From Amnibacterium flavum (GTDB taxonomy: Bacteria > Actinomycetota > Actinomycetes > Actinomycetales > Microbacteriaceae): 64,000 bases of DNA. Positions 7,224-15,692 of the stretch are shown piece after piece. A program made the position numbers and the translations under genes. Each line of letters opens with the position of its first letter. Position 1 is the stretch's first letter. Location of the stretch: contig NZ_QEOP01000006.1 in NCBI RefSeq assembly GCF_003097495.1, positions 1-64,000 on the forward strand, read 5' to 3'. The notes under the pieces were generated by a model, which was not told the DNA's origin, searched no databases, and saw only the letters and a list, made by a program, of their open reading frames with translations.

Positions 7224-7963
7224 CCGGCCAGCTTGTTCTGCTCCGCCACGGACAGAGCACTGCGAACGCTGCCGGTACCTTCACCGGCTTGCGAGACGTC
7301 GCGCTGACCGAACAGGGCAGCGCCGAAGCGAATCGGGCTGGGTTGCTACTTCTGCATGCCGGCATCCGACCGGACCTCGTGCTCACGTCGACGCTCGAGC
7401 GGGCGCTCCACACGGCGGAGCTCGTCACCGACGTCCTCGGACGTGATGCGCCGATCGAGTCGACGTGGCGGTTGAACGAGCGGAACTACGGCGCCCTCAC
7501 CGGCATGTCCAAGCAGAATGCGCAAGCGGCGTTGGGGGCGGAGCAGTTCTTCGCTGTTCGTCGGACCCGCACGGGACGGCCACCACGCATGTCGATCCGC
7601 GCGTGGCTGGCGCTCCGGCGGACGCCGGCGCTTCGTGGACTGCCGTGGGCGGCACTTCGTCGAACCGAAACACTCTCCGACGTCATCCGCCGGGTCCAAC
7701 CCGTCCTGTCGCACAGCATCACCCCGGCACTCCGCGACGGGCAGACAGTGCTCGTCGTCGCGCACGGCAACTCACTGCGGGCACTGTGTGCCTGCATGGA
7801 CGGCCTAACTGACGGTGAGCTCGCGGACCTGAACCTCCCCACGGGCGAACCCCTGATCTACCGGTTCGACGGCGACGGTGGGTTCTGTCCGCGGGGTGGG
7901 GAGTACCTGCATCCGGCAGCACGAGCAGCAGCGGCAGCGGTCGCTGCGGAAGGTGGAACATGA
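7220..7963 (+). CDS. gpm: 2,3-bisphosphoglycerate-dependent phosphoglycerate mutase-like enzyme
   Basis: A 247-residue histidine phosphatase-fold enzyme. LRHGQSTAN at the N-terminus carries the phospho-accepting histidine, TSTLERALHTA follows, and VVAHGNSLRAL near residue 185 carries the second histidine. The RNYGALTG segment is specific to phosphoglycerate mutases rather than generic phosphatases. The GTG at 7220 overlaps the usp stop. In an operon with pyrophosphatase and enolase it probably adds glycolytic capacity at the step feeding enolase, the classic fluoride target. The C-terminus ends in an alanine-rich tail. Confidence 0.88.
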   Translation: MTGQLVLLRHGQSTANAAGTFTGLRDVALTEQGSAEANRAGLLLLHAGIRPDLVLTSTLERALHTAELVTDVLGRDAPIESTWRLNERNYGALTGMSKQNAQAALGAEQFFAVRRTRTGRPPRMSIRAWLALRRTPALRGLPWAALRRTETLSDVIRRVQPVLSHSITPALRDGQTVLVVAHGNSLRALCACMDGLTDGELADLNLPTGEPLIYRFDGDGGFCPRGGEYLHPAARAAAAAVAAEGGT

Positions 7964-8463
7964 CCTCCCGAACGGACACGCACCTGCCCGATGGGCAGCT
8001 CCCGCCCGACCCAGACATCGACGCCAACGACCCGGAACGTATCGACCGGCCAGTGCATCTGCGGTGGCGGTACCTCGGTGTCGTCGCACTCGGCGGCGCC
8101 ATCGGTACCGCCGCACGCGACGGACTCAGCACCGCGTTCCCCGCTCAGCAGGAGGTGTCCTGGGCGATCTTCTGGATCAACATCGCCGGCGCGCTCCTAC
8201 TGGGTGTGCTGCTGGAACACCTCGCGCATCGCGGACCTGACGAGGGTCGCCGCCGGACACTGCGCCTGCTTCTGGGAACCGGTGTCCTCGGCGGGTTCAC
8301 CACCTACAGCACCCTCGCGACCAGCACCGCGGTGTTGTTCCTCGCTGGCCGCGGGTTGGCCGGCACCGGGTACGCGCTCCTGACGGTCCTCGCCGGCGCG
8401 ATCGCCACCGGTAGCGGCCTCGCGATCGCGGGTTTGGTCCGACCGAACGGGGCCACATCATGA
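7960..8463 (+). CDS. crcB: Fluoride channel CrcB/Fluc, first subunit
   Basis: A 167-residue small membrane protein. It has four predicted helices after an unusually long hydrophilic N-terminal stretch of about 40 residues rich in Asp and Pro. The signature [13 protein letters not shown] matches the Fluc family, whose paired subunits form a dual-topology fluoride channel. The ATG at 7960 overlaps the gpm stop, and the gene's own stop overlaps the second crcB (ATGA). Two divergent subunits in tandem suggest a heterodimer, as in other actinobacteria and firmicutes. Confidence 0.92.
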   Translation: MTSRTDTHLPDGQLPPDPDIDANDPERIDRPVHLRWRYLGVVALGGAIGTAARDGLSTAFPAQQEVSWAIFWINIAGALLLGVLLEHLAHRGPDEGRRRTLRLLLGTGVLGGFTTYSTLATSTAVLFLAGRGLAGTGYALLTVLAGAIATGSGLAIAGLVRPNGATS

Positions 8464-8831
8464 GCGCCCTGGCCTTCCTCAGCGTCGCGGTCGCTGGCGG
8501 TGTCGGCGCGGCCGCACGGTTCTTCGTGGATGGTGCGATCAACCGGGGTCGGCAGTTCCGGCTCCCGGTCGGGACGCTGACGATCAACATCACCGGCTCG
8601 TTCCTGCTGGGCTTGATCACCGGCGCCGCCGGTCACCTCGGCGCCACCCCCGTCGCGGTGCTCGGAACAGGGCTCATGGGTGGCTACACCACGTTCAGCA
8701 CCGCCAGCTTCGAGACCGTCCGCCTCGCACGCACTGGCCGCACCACCGCGGCTGCCGTGAACGGGCTCGGGATGCTCGTCGTCTCCGTCGCCGCAGCCGC
8801 CGGGGGCGTCACCCTCGGCACCCTCACTTGA
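8460..8831 (+). CDS. crcB: Fluoride channel CrcB/Fluc, second subunit
   Basis: A 123-residue protein of normal family length with four helices. It has [10 protein letters not shown] near the N-terminus and the family signature [13 protein letters not shown] near residue 75. It is coupled to the first crcB by an ATGA overlap and is clearly divergent from it, consistent with a heterodimeric channel that exports fluoride down its electrochemical gradient. No leader separates the two genes, so expression should be stoichiometric. Confidence 0.93.
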   Translation: MSALAFLSVAVAGGVGAAARFFVDGAINRGRQFRLPVGTLTINITGSFLLGLITGAAGHLGATPVAVLGTGLMGGYTTFSTASFETVRLARTGRTTAAAVNGLGMLVVSVAAAAGGVTLGTLT

Positions 8832-8857
8832 CCATCCGACTGGGAGACGAACAGCTC

Positions 8858-9343
8858 ATGCACTTCGACATCACGATCGAGATCCCCCGCGGCAGCGGCA
8901 ACAAGTACGAGGTCGACCACGCCACCGGACGGATCCGCCTGGACCGGGCGGTGTTCACCAGCATGGTGTTCCCGCAGGACTACGGCTCGATCGACGACAC
9001 TCTCGGCGATGACGGCGACCCCCTCGACGCGCTCGTGCTGCTGCCCCGGCCCACGTTCCCCGGCGTCGTCATCGACGTCCGCCCGGTCGGGATGCTCCGC
9101 ATGGTCGACGAGAACGGCGGCGATGACAAGATCCTCACCGTCCCCGCCGGAGACGTCCGCTTCGACCACGTCCAGGACATCTCCGACGTCGCCGAGCCGG
9201 TCCTGGCGGAGATCGAGCACTTCTTCGCCCACTACAAGGAGATCGAGCACGGCAAGCACGTCACCACCAACGGGTGGGCGAACCGTGTCGACGCCGAAGC
9301 CATCATCCGCGCCGCACAGGAACGGTTCACCCCGCACCCCTGA
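8858..9343 (+). CDS. ppa: Inorganic pyrophosphatase (family I)
   Basis: A 161-residue soluble family I enzyme. [19 protein letters not shown] at the start matches the conserved substrate loop, and [12 protein letters not shown] near residue 53 carries the metal-binding aspartates. It hydrolyses pyrophosphate with Mg2+ and is strongly fluoride-sensitive in general, so an extra copy in a fluoride operon raises dosage or supplies a more tolerant form. The ATG at 8858 follows GGGAGA at a good distance and gives the normal family N-terminus; the TTG at 8828 is possible. Confidence 0.92.
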   Translation: MHFDITIEIPRGSGNKYEVDHATGRIRLDRAVFTSMVFPQDYGSIDDTLGDDGDPLDALVLLPRPTFPGVVIDVRPVGMLRMVDENGGDDKILTVPAGDVRFDHVQDISDVAEPVLAEIEHFFAHYKEIEHGKHVTTNGWANRVDAEAIIRAAQERFTPHP

Positions 9344-9488
9344 CCGGCACCCGCGCACCCGACACCATCCAGTGCGCGCCCTGAACCGCCGTGGGGAGGC
9401 AACTGGCGCCCAGTGATCGCCAGGAGGTCGTCCCTCCGCCTCCCCGCGGCCCACACCCGCACGACCAACCCGAAAGGCGACAACCGCC
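9344..9488. other. Intercistronic gap before eno
   Basis: A 145-base gap in an otherwise overlapping operon. It contains a 6-bp GCGCAC/GTGCGC hairpin around 9353-9377 and a purine-rich GAAAGGCGA before the eno GTG. It may hold a second promoter or a processing site; no terminator with a T-tract is visible. Confidence 0.3.
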
Positions 9489-10823
9489 GTGAACGACTAC
9501 ATCAGCAACGTCCACCACACCACCCACCATCAGGGCGAGTACGTGACCCACACCAGCCGCCCCGTCACCATCAGCAGCCTGCACGGCTCCCGGATCCTCG
9601 ACTCCCGCGGCTACCCGACGATCCAGGTGCGTCTCGAGCTCGAGGACGGCACCGTCGTCACCGGTGACGCCCCCGCAGGCGCATCCACTGGCGCGCATGA
9701 GGCTGTCGAGCTTCGCGACGGCGGCAGCAGCTACGGCGGCCGCGACGTGAGCCAGGCACTGCACCTCATCACGACGGACGTCGCACCGATGATCACCGGC
9801 CAGTCGTGGACCTCGATCGGGCAGGCCGACGCCGCCCTCGCTGCCCTCGACGGCACCCCGAACCACCGCCGGCTCGGCGCGAACAGTGTCGTCGCGACCT
9901 CGATCGCGATGGCACGCGCTCTCGCCGCCGCAGCGGAGCTGCCGCTCTGGCGTTGGATCGCAGACGTCACCGGCAGCACGCCCCGCCTGCCCGTCCCGCA
10001 CTTCAACGTGCTCAACGGCGGAGCGCACGCAGCGAACGCGCTCGACTTCCAGGAGTTCATGATCGCCCCGGTGAACGCCGAGACCATGACCGACGCGGTT
10101 CGGATCGGATCGGACGTCTACCACGCGCTGGCGGCACTGGTCCGGGAACGGTTCGGCAGTCTCGGTCTCGGGGACGAAGGCGGCTTCGCCCCGTCGATCG
10201 CCGCGCCCGAGGAGGCCCTCGACCTCCTCGTCGCCGCGATCAGTGCCGCCGGTTACGAGCCCGGCGTGGACACCGTCGCGATCGCACTCGACCCGGCGGC
10301 GAACGAGTTCGCGCTCGGTGACGGTAGCTACCGGGTCGTGGACCGCCGGCTCGACCGCGCAGGCATGGTCGACTACTACCGCGACCTCATCAGCCGGTAT
10401 CCGATCCGGAGCATCGAAGACGGCTTCTCCGAAGATGACCACGGCGGCTGGAAGGCGATGTCGTTCGCGCTCGGCGACATGCTCCAGATCGTCGGCGATG
10501 ATCTCTACGTCACCGATCCGCAGCGCATCCGCGACGGTGGGAAGGACGGGCTCTCGAACGCGGCGCTCATCAAGCCGAACCAGATCGGCACCGTCTCCCA
10601 GACCCTCGACGCGATCGGCGTCGCACGCTCGCTCGGGATGCGGAGCATGGTGTCGCACCGGTCCGGCGAGACCACCGACACGTTCATCGCGGACCTCGTC
10701 GTCGGCACCGGAACCGGACAGATCAAGTCCGGCGCACCCGCCCGCGGAGAACGCGTCGCCAAGTACAACCGGCTCACCGAGATCGCGGAGAACAATCCGG
10801 AGCTGCCCTACGGGCTGCGCTGA
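9489..10823 (+). CDS. eno: Enolase (accessory copy in fluoride operon)
   Basis: A 444-residue enolase. Metal ligands are kept in ALDPAANEF, SIEDGFSEDD and VGDDLYVTD. The catalytic lysine lies in ALIKPNQIGT and the acid/base region in GDEGGFAPS. Unusual residues include DSRGYPT (Tyr for the usual Asn), APAGASTG (Ala for Ser) and SHRSGETTD (Thr for the usual Glu). The GTG start gives about 20 extra N-terminal residues with a His-rich stretch; a GTG at 9543 is an alternative. Enolase is the classic fluoride target through a Mg-fluoride-phosphate complex. The 3' end overlaps the convergent lysR gene by 16 bases. Confidence 0.93.
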   Translation: MNDYISNVHHTTHHQGEYVTHTSRPVTISSLHGSRILDSRGYPTIQVRLELEDGTVVTGDAPAGASTGAHEAVELRDGGSSYGGRDVSQALHLITTDVAPMITGQSWTSIGQADAALAALDGTPNHRRLGANSVVATSIAMARALAAAAELPLWRWIADVTGSTPRLPVPHFNVLNGGAHAANALDFQEFMIAPVNAETMTDAVRIGSDVYHALAALVRERFGSLGLGDEGGFAPSIAAPEEALDLLVAAISAAGYEPGVDTVAIALDPAANEFALGDGSYRVVDRRLDRAGMVDYYRDLISRYPIRSIEDGFSEDDHGGWKAMSFALGDMLQIVGDDLYVTDPQRIRDGGKDGLSNAALIKPNQIGTVSQTLDAIGVARSLGMRSMVSHRSGETTDTFIADLVVGTGTGQIKSGAPARGERVAKYNRLTEIAENNPELPYGLR

Positions 10824-11740
10824 CCCCGACCGGTCACCTCGTGGGCGACGCGCAGGAAAGCAGAACCAGCTGGCTGAGGCTCTCCCGACCAGATCGCCCG
10901 CAACGGCCGGGCAAGTGGCGGCCCAGCGAGCGGGACCCGCACCAGCGACCCGTCGTTGATGTCGGCGGCGACCGTGCGAAGGCTCATCACCGCCGGTGCA
11001 ATTCCAGCCTGCGCGTTCGCCCGGATGATGCTCGTGGTCTCCAGCACCGCGGCCGGAACCGACATGCTCAAACCGGCCTCCCTGAGCCATGCGGCGAGGG
11101 TCGCGCGAGTTCCGGAACCTTCTTCCCGCAGGAGCAGAGCCGTCGCCGCCAGGACCTCCGCAGTGATCCCGGTCGACCGAGCCCAGGGATGTTCCGGCGC
11201 AACGACGACCGCGAGCTCATCGTCCGCGATCACCTGCGCGGACACACCTGCCGCCGTCACCGGGGTCTCCGTGAACCCGAGGTTCGCGCCACCCGACTGC
11301 ACGAGGTCCGTCACCGCGGCGGAGTTGCCCGCGATCAGGCGCACCCGCACGTCGGGTTCGCGGCGGCGGAATTCGAGCAGCCAGCCCGGCAGCAGCAGCT
11401 CCGCGATCGTCTGTGACGCTGCGACGACGAGCGAACCCGTGGGAGTCCGCAGCGCAGCCACTCCTGCTTCGAGGTGGCGAGACGCGTCGAGGACCGGTCC
11501 GGCCAGCCCGACGACGAGCCTGCCGGTCTCGGTCAGCACCGACCCCGTGGTCGAGCGGTGCACCAACAAGTGACCGACCATGCGCTCGGCGACCCGGATC
11601 CGAGCAGACACTGCCTGTTGCGTGACGCCGAGCGCTCCAGCGGCAGCGGAGAGGGAGCCGGTCTCGGCGACGCGTGCGAGCACGTCGAGTGTGTCGAGGT
11701 CGAGGGTTCGGTCCGTGAGTCGCCGTAGTGCCACAATCAT
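10808..11740 (-). CDS. LysR family transcriptional regulator
   Basis: A 310-residue LysR protein. The N-terminal winged helix contains VAETGSLSAAAGALGVTQQAVSARI, followed by a periplasmic-binding-protein-like effector domain from about residue 95 (GSLVVAASQTIAELLLPGWL). The ATG at 11738-11740 is chosen because the helix-turn-helix then starts near residue 20; upstream reading would run into the divergent transporter. It sits head to head with the TDT transporter, the usual arrangement for a LysR regulator and its target. The effector is unknown, possibly an anion such as sulfite. Confidence 0.9.
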   Translation of the reverse strand: MIVALRRLTDRTLDLDTLDVLARVAETGSLSAAAGALGVTQQAVSARIRVAERMVGHLLVHRSTTGSVLTETGRLVVGLAGPVLDASRHLEAGVAALRTPTGSLVVAASQTIAELLLPGWLLEFRRREPDVRVRLIAGNSAAVTDLVQSGGANLGFTETPVTAAGVSAQVIADDELAVVVAPEHPWARSTGITAEVLAATALLLREEGSGTRATLAAWLREAGLSMSVPAAVLETTSIIRANAQAGIAPAVMSLRTVAADINDGSLVRVPLAGPPLARPLRAIWSGEPQPAGSAFLRVAHEVTGRGQRSP

Positions 11741-11748
11741 TGATTGTG
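11732..11748. promoter_or_regulatory. Perfect 8-1-8 palindrome over the lysR start
   Basis: CACAATCA at 11732-11739, a single T at 11740 and TGATTGTG at 11741-11748 form a 17-base palindrome covering the lysR start codon. It lies about 55 bases before the transporter start. It is a good candidate LysR binding site serving both autorepression and activation of the transporter. Confidence 0.6.
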
Positions 11749-11803
11749 CCCTGCCAAGAGGTTCCGGGTACCGCCAGAGGCAGGATTCGCGCAGGCTTGG
11801 CCC

Positions 11804-12970
11804 ATGACAACGCTCCGCACGGACCCTGCACCCGCGAACGGTAGCCAGCTGCCCCAACGGCCGCAGACGGCGTTGTTCCGTGACCTGGAGCGGCCAGGCC
11901 TGATCGTGTCGAATCTCACACCGAACTGGTTCGCGTCGATCATGGGCACGGGGATCGTCGCTGTCGCAGCTGCGTCACTGCCGCTGCAGTTCCCCGGGCT
12001 GCGCCTCGCGGCGACGGTCGTGTGGGCGATCGCCGCGGTGCTCCTCGTCGCCCTCACGACCGCGACGGTGCTGCACTGGATCCGCTACCGGAGCACTGCA
12101 GCCGGGCACCAGCTCAACCCGGTGATCTCGCACTTCTACGGCGCACCACCGATGGCGTTCCTCACCGTCGGCGCCGGGACACTCCTGCTCGGCAAGGACT
12201 GGGTCGGCCTGCCCGCCGCCGTCACCATCGACTGGGTCCTGTGGACCATCGGCACCATCGGAGGACTGCTCACGGCAGTGCTCGTGCCGTACCTGGCGTT
12301 CACCCGCCACGAGAACAAGCCCGACTCCGCGTTCGGCGGCTGGCTGATGCCGATCGTCCCGCCGATGGTGTCCGCCTCCACCGGTGCGCTCCTGCTGCCG
12401 TACGCCCCCGCCGGGCAGGCGCGGGAGACGCTGCTGTGGTCCTGCTACGGCTTCTTCGGCCTCAGCCTCATCACGTCGCTGGTCGTGATCACGCTGATCT
12501 GGAACCGTCTCGCGCAGCACAAGGTCGGGGCCGCCGGCATGGTCCCGACTCTGTGGATCGTCCTCGGGCCGGTCGGACAGTCGATCACCGCGGTGAACCT
12601 CCTCGCATCGAACGCCCCCACCGTTGTCGATGCGAGTACCGCGCATGCCCTGCTGGTCGTGGCGCTGGTGTACGGGTTCGCGATGCTCGGCTTCGCGCTG
12701 CTGTGGACCGTCATCGCCCTCGCGATCACCATCCGCACTGCCCGCGAACACTTGCCGTTCAGCCTGACTTGGTGGTCCTTCACGTTCCCCGTCGGGACCT
12801 GCGTCACCGGCCTGAACGGGCTCGCCCTGCACTCAGGCCTGACCGTCGTTGCCGTCCTCGCCGTCATCTACTACGCCGGCCTCGTCGCCGCATGGATCAC
12901 CGTTGCCCTTCGCACCTTTCACGGATCCGTCATCCGTGGCACCCTGCTGGCACCGCCACAGCCGGCATGA
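11804..12970 (+). CDS. TDT family transporter (TehA/Mae1/SLAC1-like)
   Basis: A 388-residue membrane protein with about ten hydrophobic helices. It opens with NLTPNWFASIMGTGIVAVA, the typical first helix of the tellurite-resistance/dicarboxylate transporter family, and has later WWSFTFPVGTC, also diagnostic. Family members export anions such as sulfite, C4-dicarboxylates or chloride. The ATG at 11804 gives the family's short N-terminus. It is divergent from the LysR gene and coupled to the next gene by ATGA. The substrate is not assignable here. Confidence 0.88.
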   Translation: MTTLRTDPAPANGSQLPQRPQTALFRDLERPGLIVSNLTPNWFASIMGTGIVAVAAASLPLQFPGLRLAATVVWAIAAVLLVALTTATVLHWIRYRSTAAGHQLNPVISHFYGAPPMAFLTVGAGTLLLGKDWVGLPAAVTIDWVLWTIGTIGGLLTAVLVPYLAFTRHENKPDSAFGGWLMPIVPPMVSASTGALLLPYAPAGQARETLLWSCYGFFGLSLITSLVVITLIWNRLAQHKVGAAGMVPTLWIVLGPVGQSITAVNLLASNAPTVVDASTAHALLVVALVYGFAMLGFALLWTVIALAITIRTAREHLPFSLTWWSFTFPVGTCVTGLNGLALHSGLTVVAVLAVIYYAGLVAAWITVALRTFHGSVIRGTLLAPPQPA

Positions 12971-13539
12971 GTACCCCCGAGGAACTCGCTGACGTTCGAT
13001 CGCTGAACGGTCTCGCGGAGACGTGGCGGACCGCGCCCGACGGCAGCCGACGGTTCGTCCCGAGCTTCGACCCACGATCCGGCGGCAGATTCAGCCGTGT
13101 CCTGGTCCTGATGCAGTCGCCTGGCCCCCAGACCATCGCCGCAGCGCACGCAGCGATCTGCAGCGAGGACAACCCGGGCCCGACCGCGGCCGCGTTCCGA
13201 GCAGCCCGTATCGAGTCCGGACTCGCACGCGGCGAGTACGTCCGCTGGAACCTTGTCCCATGGGAACTGCCCGACCGCGTGCGACTCGAGGACATCGACG
13301 AGGGGCGGCATGCCCTCGCCACACTGCTCGCGGCCCTCCCCGCTCTCACTGCGATCGTCACGTACGGGGCCGTTGCCCTCGACGGCGTCATGCGACACTT
13401 CACCCTGGACGAGCACCCCCGACTCCTTCCGGTCATCGCAGCACCACATCCGTCTCCCGCCAACGGCCGCCACCGATCGGAACAACACCTCCGTTCCGTG
13501 CAAGCACTCCGGCTCGCCGCGCGAGCGCGGCAGACGTAA
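12967..13539 (+). CDS. Uracil-DNA glycosylase superfamily protein
   Basis: A 190-residue protein. LMQSPGPQT near residue 47 stands where family 4/5-like glycosylases have their GEAPG loop, NLVPWEL follows near residue 95, and APHPSPAN near residue 155 matches the terminal HPSP leucine-loop region. The substitutions mean uracil excision cannot be assumed; some relatives are only DNA-binding or have other specificity. It is translationally coupled to the TDT transporter and ends ten bases before transposon-type repeats. Confidence 0.78.
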   Translation: MSTPEELADVRSLNGLAETWRTAPDGSRRFVPSFDPRSGGRFSRVLVLMQSPGPQTIAAAHAAICSEDNPGPTAAAFRAARIESGLARGEYVRWNLVPWELPDRVRLEDIDEGRHALATLLAALPALTAIVTYGAVALDGVMRHFTLDEHPRLLPVIAAPHPSPANGRHRSEQHLRSVQALRLAARARQT

Positions 13540-13552
13540 CAAATACGAACGA

Positions 13553-13616
13553 TTCCGCTACAACTATCCGTACCGGCGCTCAGTCCGGGTGCGAGGCGCC
13601 GTGTCTTGTAGCGGAA
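13553..13616. repeat. Left-end inverted repeats / possible res site
   Basis: TTCCGCTACAA at 13553-13563 and its exact inverse TTGTAGCGGAA at 13606-13616 flank 42 bases just upstream of the resolvase gene. This geometry fits either transposase-binding repeats of the left end or part of a resolution site for the adjacent serine resolvase. Confidence 0.55.
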
Positions 13617-13679
13617 CCCAGTCCCAGAATCTACGTGCCGCCACTACCCCTCCTGGTCGAGTTTCGCTACGTTCTCTTC

Positions 13680-14282
13680 ATGGGTCACCTTCTCGGGTAT
13701 GCGCGCGTGTCCACCACAGACCAGGACGCGTCGCTGCAGATCGACGCGCTCAACGCCGCTGGCTGCTACCGCGTGTTCGTCGACACCATGTCCGGGTCGC
13801 TCCAACACCGGCCCGAGCTCGACAAGCTCCTCGACCAGCTCCGCCCCGGCGACACTCTCGTCGTCTGGCGACTCGACCGGCTCGGCCGGTCCATCCGGCA
13901 CCTCATCGATCAGCTGCACGCTCTCGCCGAGCGCGGCATCGGGTTCCGGTCCCTGCAGGAGACCATCGACACCACCTCGCCCGGCGGCCGGCTCGTGTTC
14001 CACGTCTTCGCCGCGTTGGCGGAGTTCGAACGGGACCTCATCAAGGAACGCACCAACGCCGGCCTCGCCGCCGCTCGAGCCCGCGGCCGCACCGGCGGCC
14101 GACCATCTCGGCTCTCCGCGGACCAGGTGCGCACCGCACGCCGGCTCTACGAACAGCAGGACATGACCGTCGCGCAGATCGGCGACGTGCTCGGCGTTAG
14201 CCGCACCACCATCTACCGTGCACTCGCGAAGCACGCCGAGCCCGTCGCGGCGCGACGAACCAAGCCTTCCCCAACGATGTAG
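13680..14282 (+). CDS. tniR: Serine resolvase (TniR-like)
   Basis: A 200-residue small serine recombinase. LLGYARVSTTDQ carries the catalytic Ser at position 11, VWRLDRLGRS follows, and the C-terminal helix-turn-helix lies at about 150-185 (MTVAQIGDVLGVSRTTIYRAL). Full family length with no extension, unlike the recombinase at 5526-6425. It probably resolves cointegrates made by the adjacent transposase. The ATG at 13680 is preferred over a longer upstream reading that overlaps the UDG-like gene. Confidence 0.9.
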   Translation: MGHLLGYARVSTTDQDASLQIDALNAAGCYRVFVDTMSGSLQHRPELDKLLDQLRPGDTLVVWRLDRLGRSIRHLIDQLHALAERGIGFRSLQETIDTTSPGGRLVFHVFAALAEFERDLIKERTNAGLAAARARGRTGGRPSRLSADQVRTARRLYEQQDMTVAQIGDVLGVSRTTIYRALAKHAEPVAARRTKPSPTM

Positions 14283-14288
14283 CTGGCT

Positions 14289-15692
14289 ATGGACGCGAGC
14301 GAGCGGTGGGGCATCCTTCGACTGCACGTCGAGGACGCCATCCCGCTCGCCACCCTGGCCCGCACCACGGGCGTCGCTGAGCGCACCCTGCAACGCTGGT
14401 TGGCCCGCTACCGAACCGGCGGATACCCGGCTCTCGCCGACGGCACCCGCACCGATCACGGCGCCCGACGGACGGCACCGGAACTGGTGCGCCTGATTGA
14501 GGGGCTCGCACTCACCAAGCCACGACCTTCGATCGCCACGATTCACCGCCAGGTCGACAATTACTGCACCAAACGAGGTCTCTCAGCGCCGTCGTACTCC
14601 GTTGTGCGGTCGATCGTGAACGGGCTTGATCCCGGGATGGTGACGCTCGCGCTTGAGGGGCCCGCGTCATATCGGGACAAGCACGAACTGCTGCTCCGAC
14701 GTCGTGCGGATCGCCCCAACGCGATCTGGCAGGCGGACCACACGATGCTCGATCTGCTCATCGTCGGACCCGACGGCAAGCCCGAACGGCCGTGGTTGAC
14801 GGTGATCCTCGACGACTACTCCCGCGCGGTCTGCGGGTACATGGTGTTCCTCGGCGCCCCATCCGCCGCGAACACCGCGCTCGCGCTCCGGCAAGCGATC
14901 TGGCACAAGCCGGAACCGGACTGGCCTGTCTGCGGGATCCCAGACGTGCTCTACACAGACCACGGGTCCGACTTCACCAGCCACCGAATCGGCGACACCG
15001 CCGCCGTGCTGCACCTCCGCATCATCCACTCGCAGGTCGCTCGCCCCCAGGGCCGCGGGAAGATCGAGCGGTTCTTCGGCACCATCAACACCGAGCTGCT
15101 CCCAACGCTCCCCGGCCACCTCGCACCCGGATCCTCGGCGCCGGCGCCGACGCCGGCGCTGGATCTCGCCGGTGTCGACAGTGCCATCAACACGTTCATC
15201 CGCCGCTACAACGCCCGCATCCACCGCGAGCTCCGGAAGAGCCCACTGGAAGCGTGGATCGCAGACGGGTGGCTGCCACGAATGCCGGACTCCCTCGAGC
15301 AGCTCGACGGGTTCCTGCTCACCGTCCCGACCACGCGTGTCGTGCAACGAGACGGCATCCACTTCGAAGGGCTCCGCTACACCGCAACCACTCTCGCACC
15401 CTTCGTGGGCAGCACCGTCAGCGTCCGGTACGACCCCCGCGACGTCACCGAGATCCGTGTCTTTCACCGCGACGCGTTCCTGTGCACCGCGATCAGTACC
15501 GCGCATCAGACCGAGACCATCAGTCTCAAGCAGATCCAGGCCGCCCGGAACGCGCAACGAAGAGCCCTGCGCGGGCAGATCCGCGAACGCATCGCGATCG
15601 TCCGCCCCACACCCGATGATCACACCCCACCAGCACCCGCACCGGCACCGGATCAACCGCGACTGATGACCTACGAGGAGGACCGGTCATGA
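14289..15692 (+). CDS. tniA: Mu/Tn7-type DDE transposase (TniA-like)
   Basis: A 467-residue transposase. An N-terminal helix-turn-helix (VAERTLQRWLARYRTGGYPAL, about 29-49) precedes an RNase H-fold catalytic core with Asp150 (WQADHT), Asp224 (YTDHGSDF) and Glu260 (GRGKIERFF), giving the D-D-35-E spacing of integrase-core enzymes. A beta-barrel region after residue 340 and a Pro-rich tail match TniA/MuA-like proteins. It starts 6 bases after the resolvase and overlaps the ATPase (ATGA). Confidence 0.92.
   Translation: MDASERWGILRLHVEDAIPLATLARTTGVAERTLQRWLARYRTGGYPALADGTRTDHGARRTAPELVRLIEGLALTKPRPSIATIHRQVDNYCTKRGLSAPSYSVVRSIVNGLDPGMVTLALEGPASYRDKHELLLRRRADRPNAIWQADHTMLDLLIVGPDGKPERPWLTVILDDYSRAVCGYMVFLGAPSAANTALALRQAIWHKPEPDWPVCGIPDVLYTDHGSDFTSHRIGDTAAVLHLRIIHSQVARPQGRGKIERFFGTINTELLPTLPGHLAPGSSAPAPTPALDLAGVDSAINTFIRRYNARIHRELRKSPLEAWIADGWLPRMPDSLEQLDGFLLTVPTTRVVQRDGIHFEGLRYTATTLAPFVGSTVSVRYDPRDVTEIRVFHRDAFLCTAISTAHQTETISLKQIQAARNAQRRALRGQIRERIAIVRPTPDDHTPPAPAPAPDQPRLMTYEEDRS

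Noticed and set aside
9344-9488. Fluoride riboswitch in the gap before eno
   Set aside because: A CTGAACCGCC word is present, but the upstream GATG stem and the closing TGATG part are missing or mispaired.
9327-11090. 587-residue minus-strand frame across the enolase gene
   Set aside because: Shadow of eno; Asp/Arg/Val-biased sequence with no family features.
12022-12966. Upstream extension of the UDG-like gene (long frame from 12022)
   Set aside because: Arg/Pro-rich out-of-frame reading of the TDT transporter; the ATG at 12967 gives the family N-terminus.
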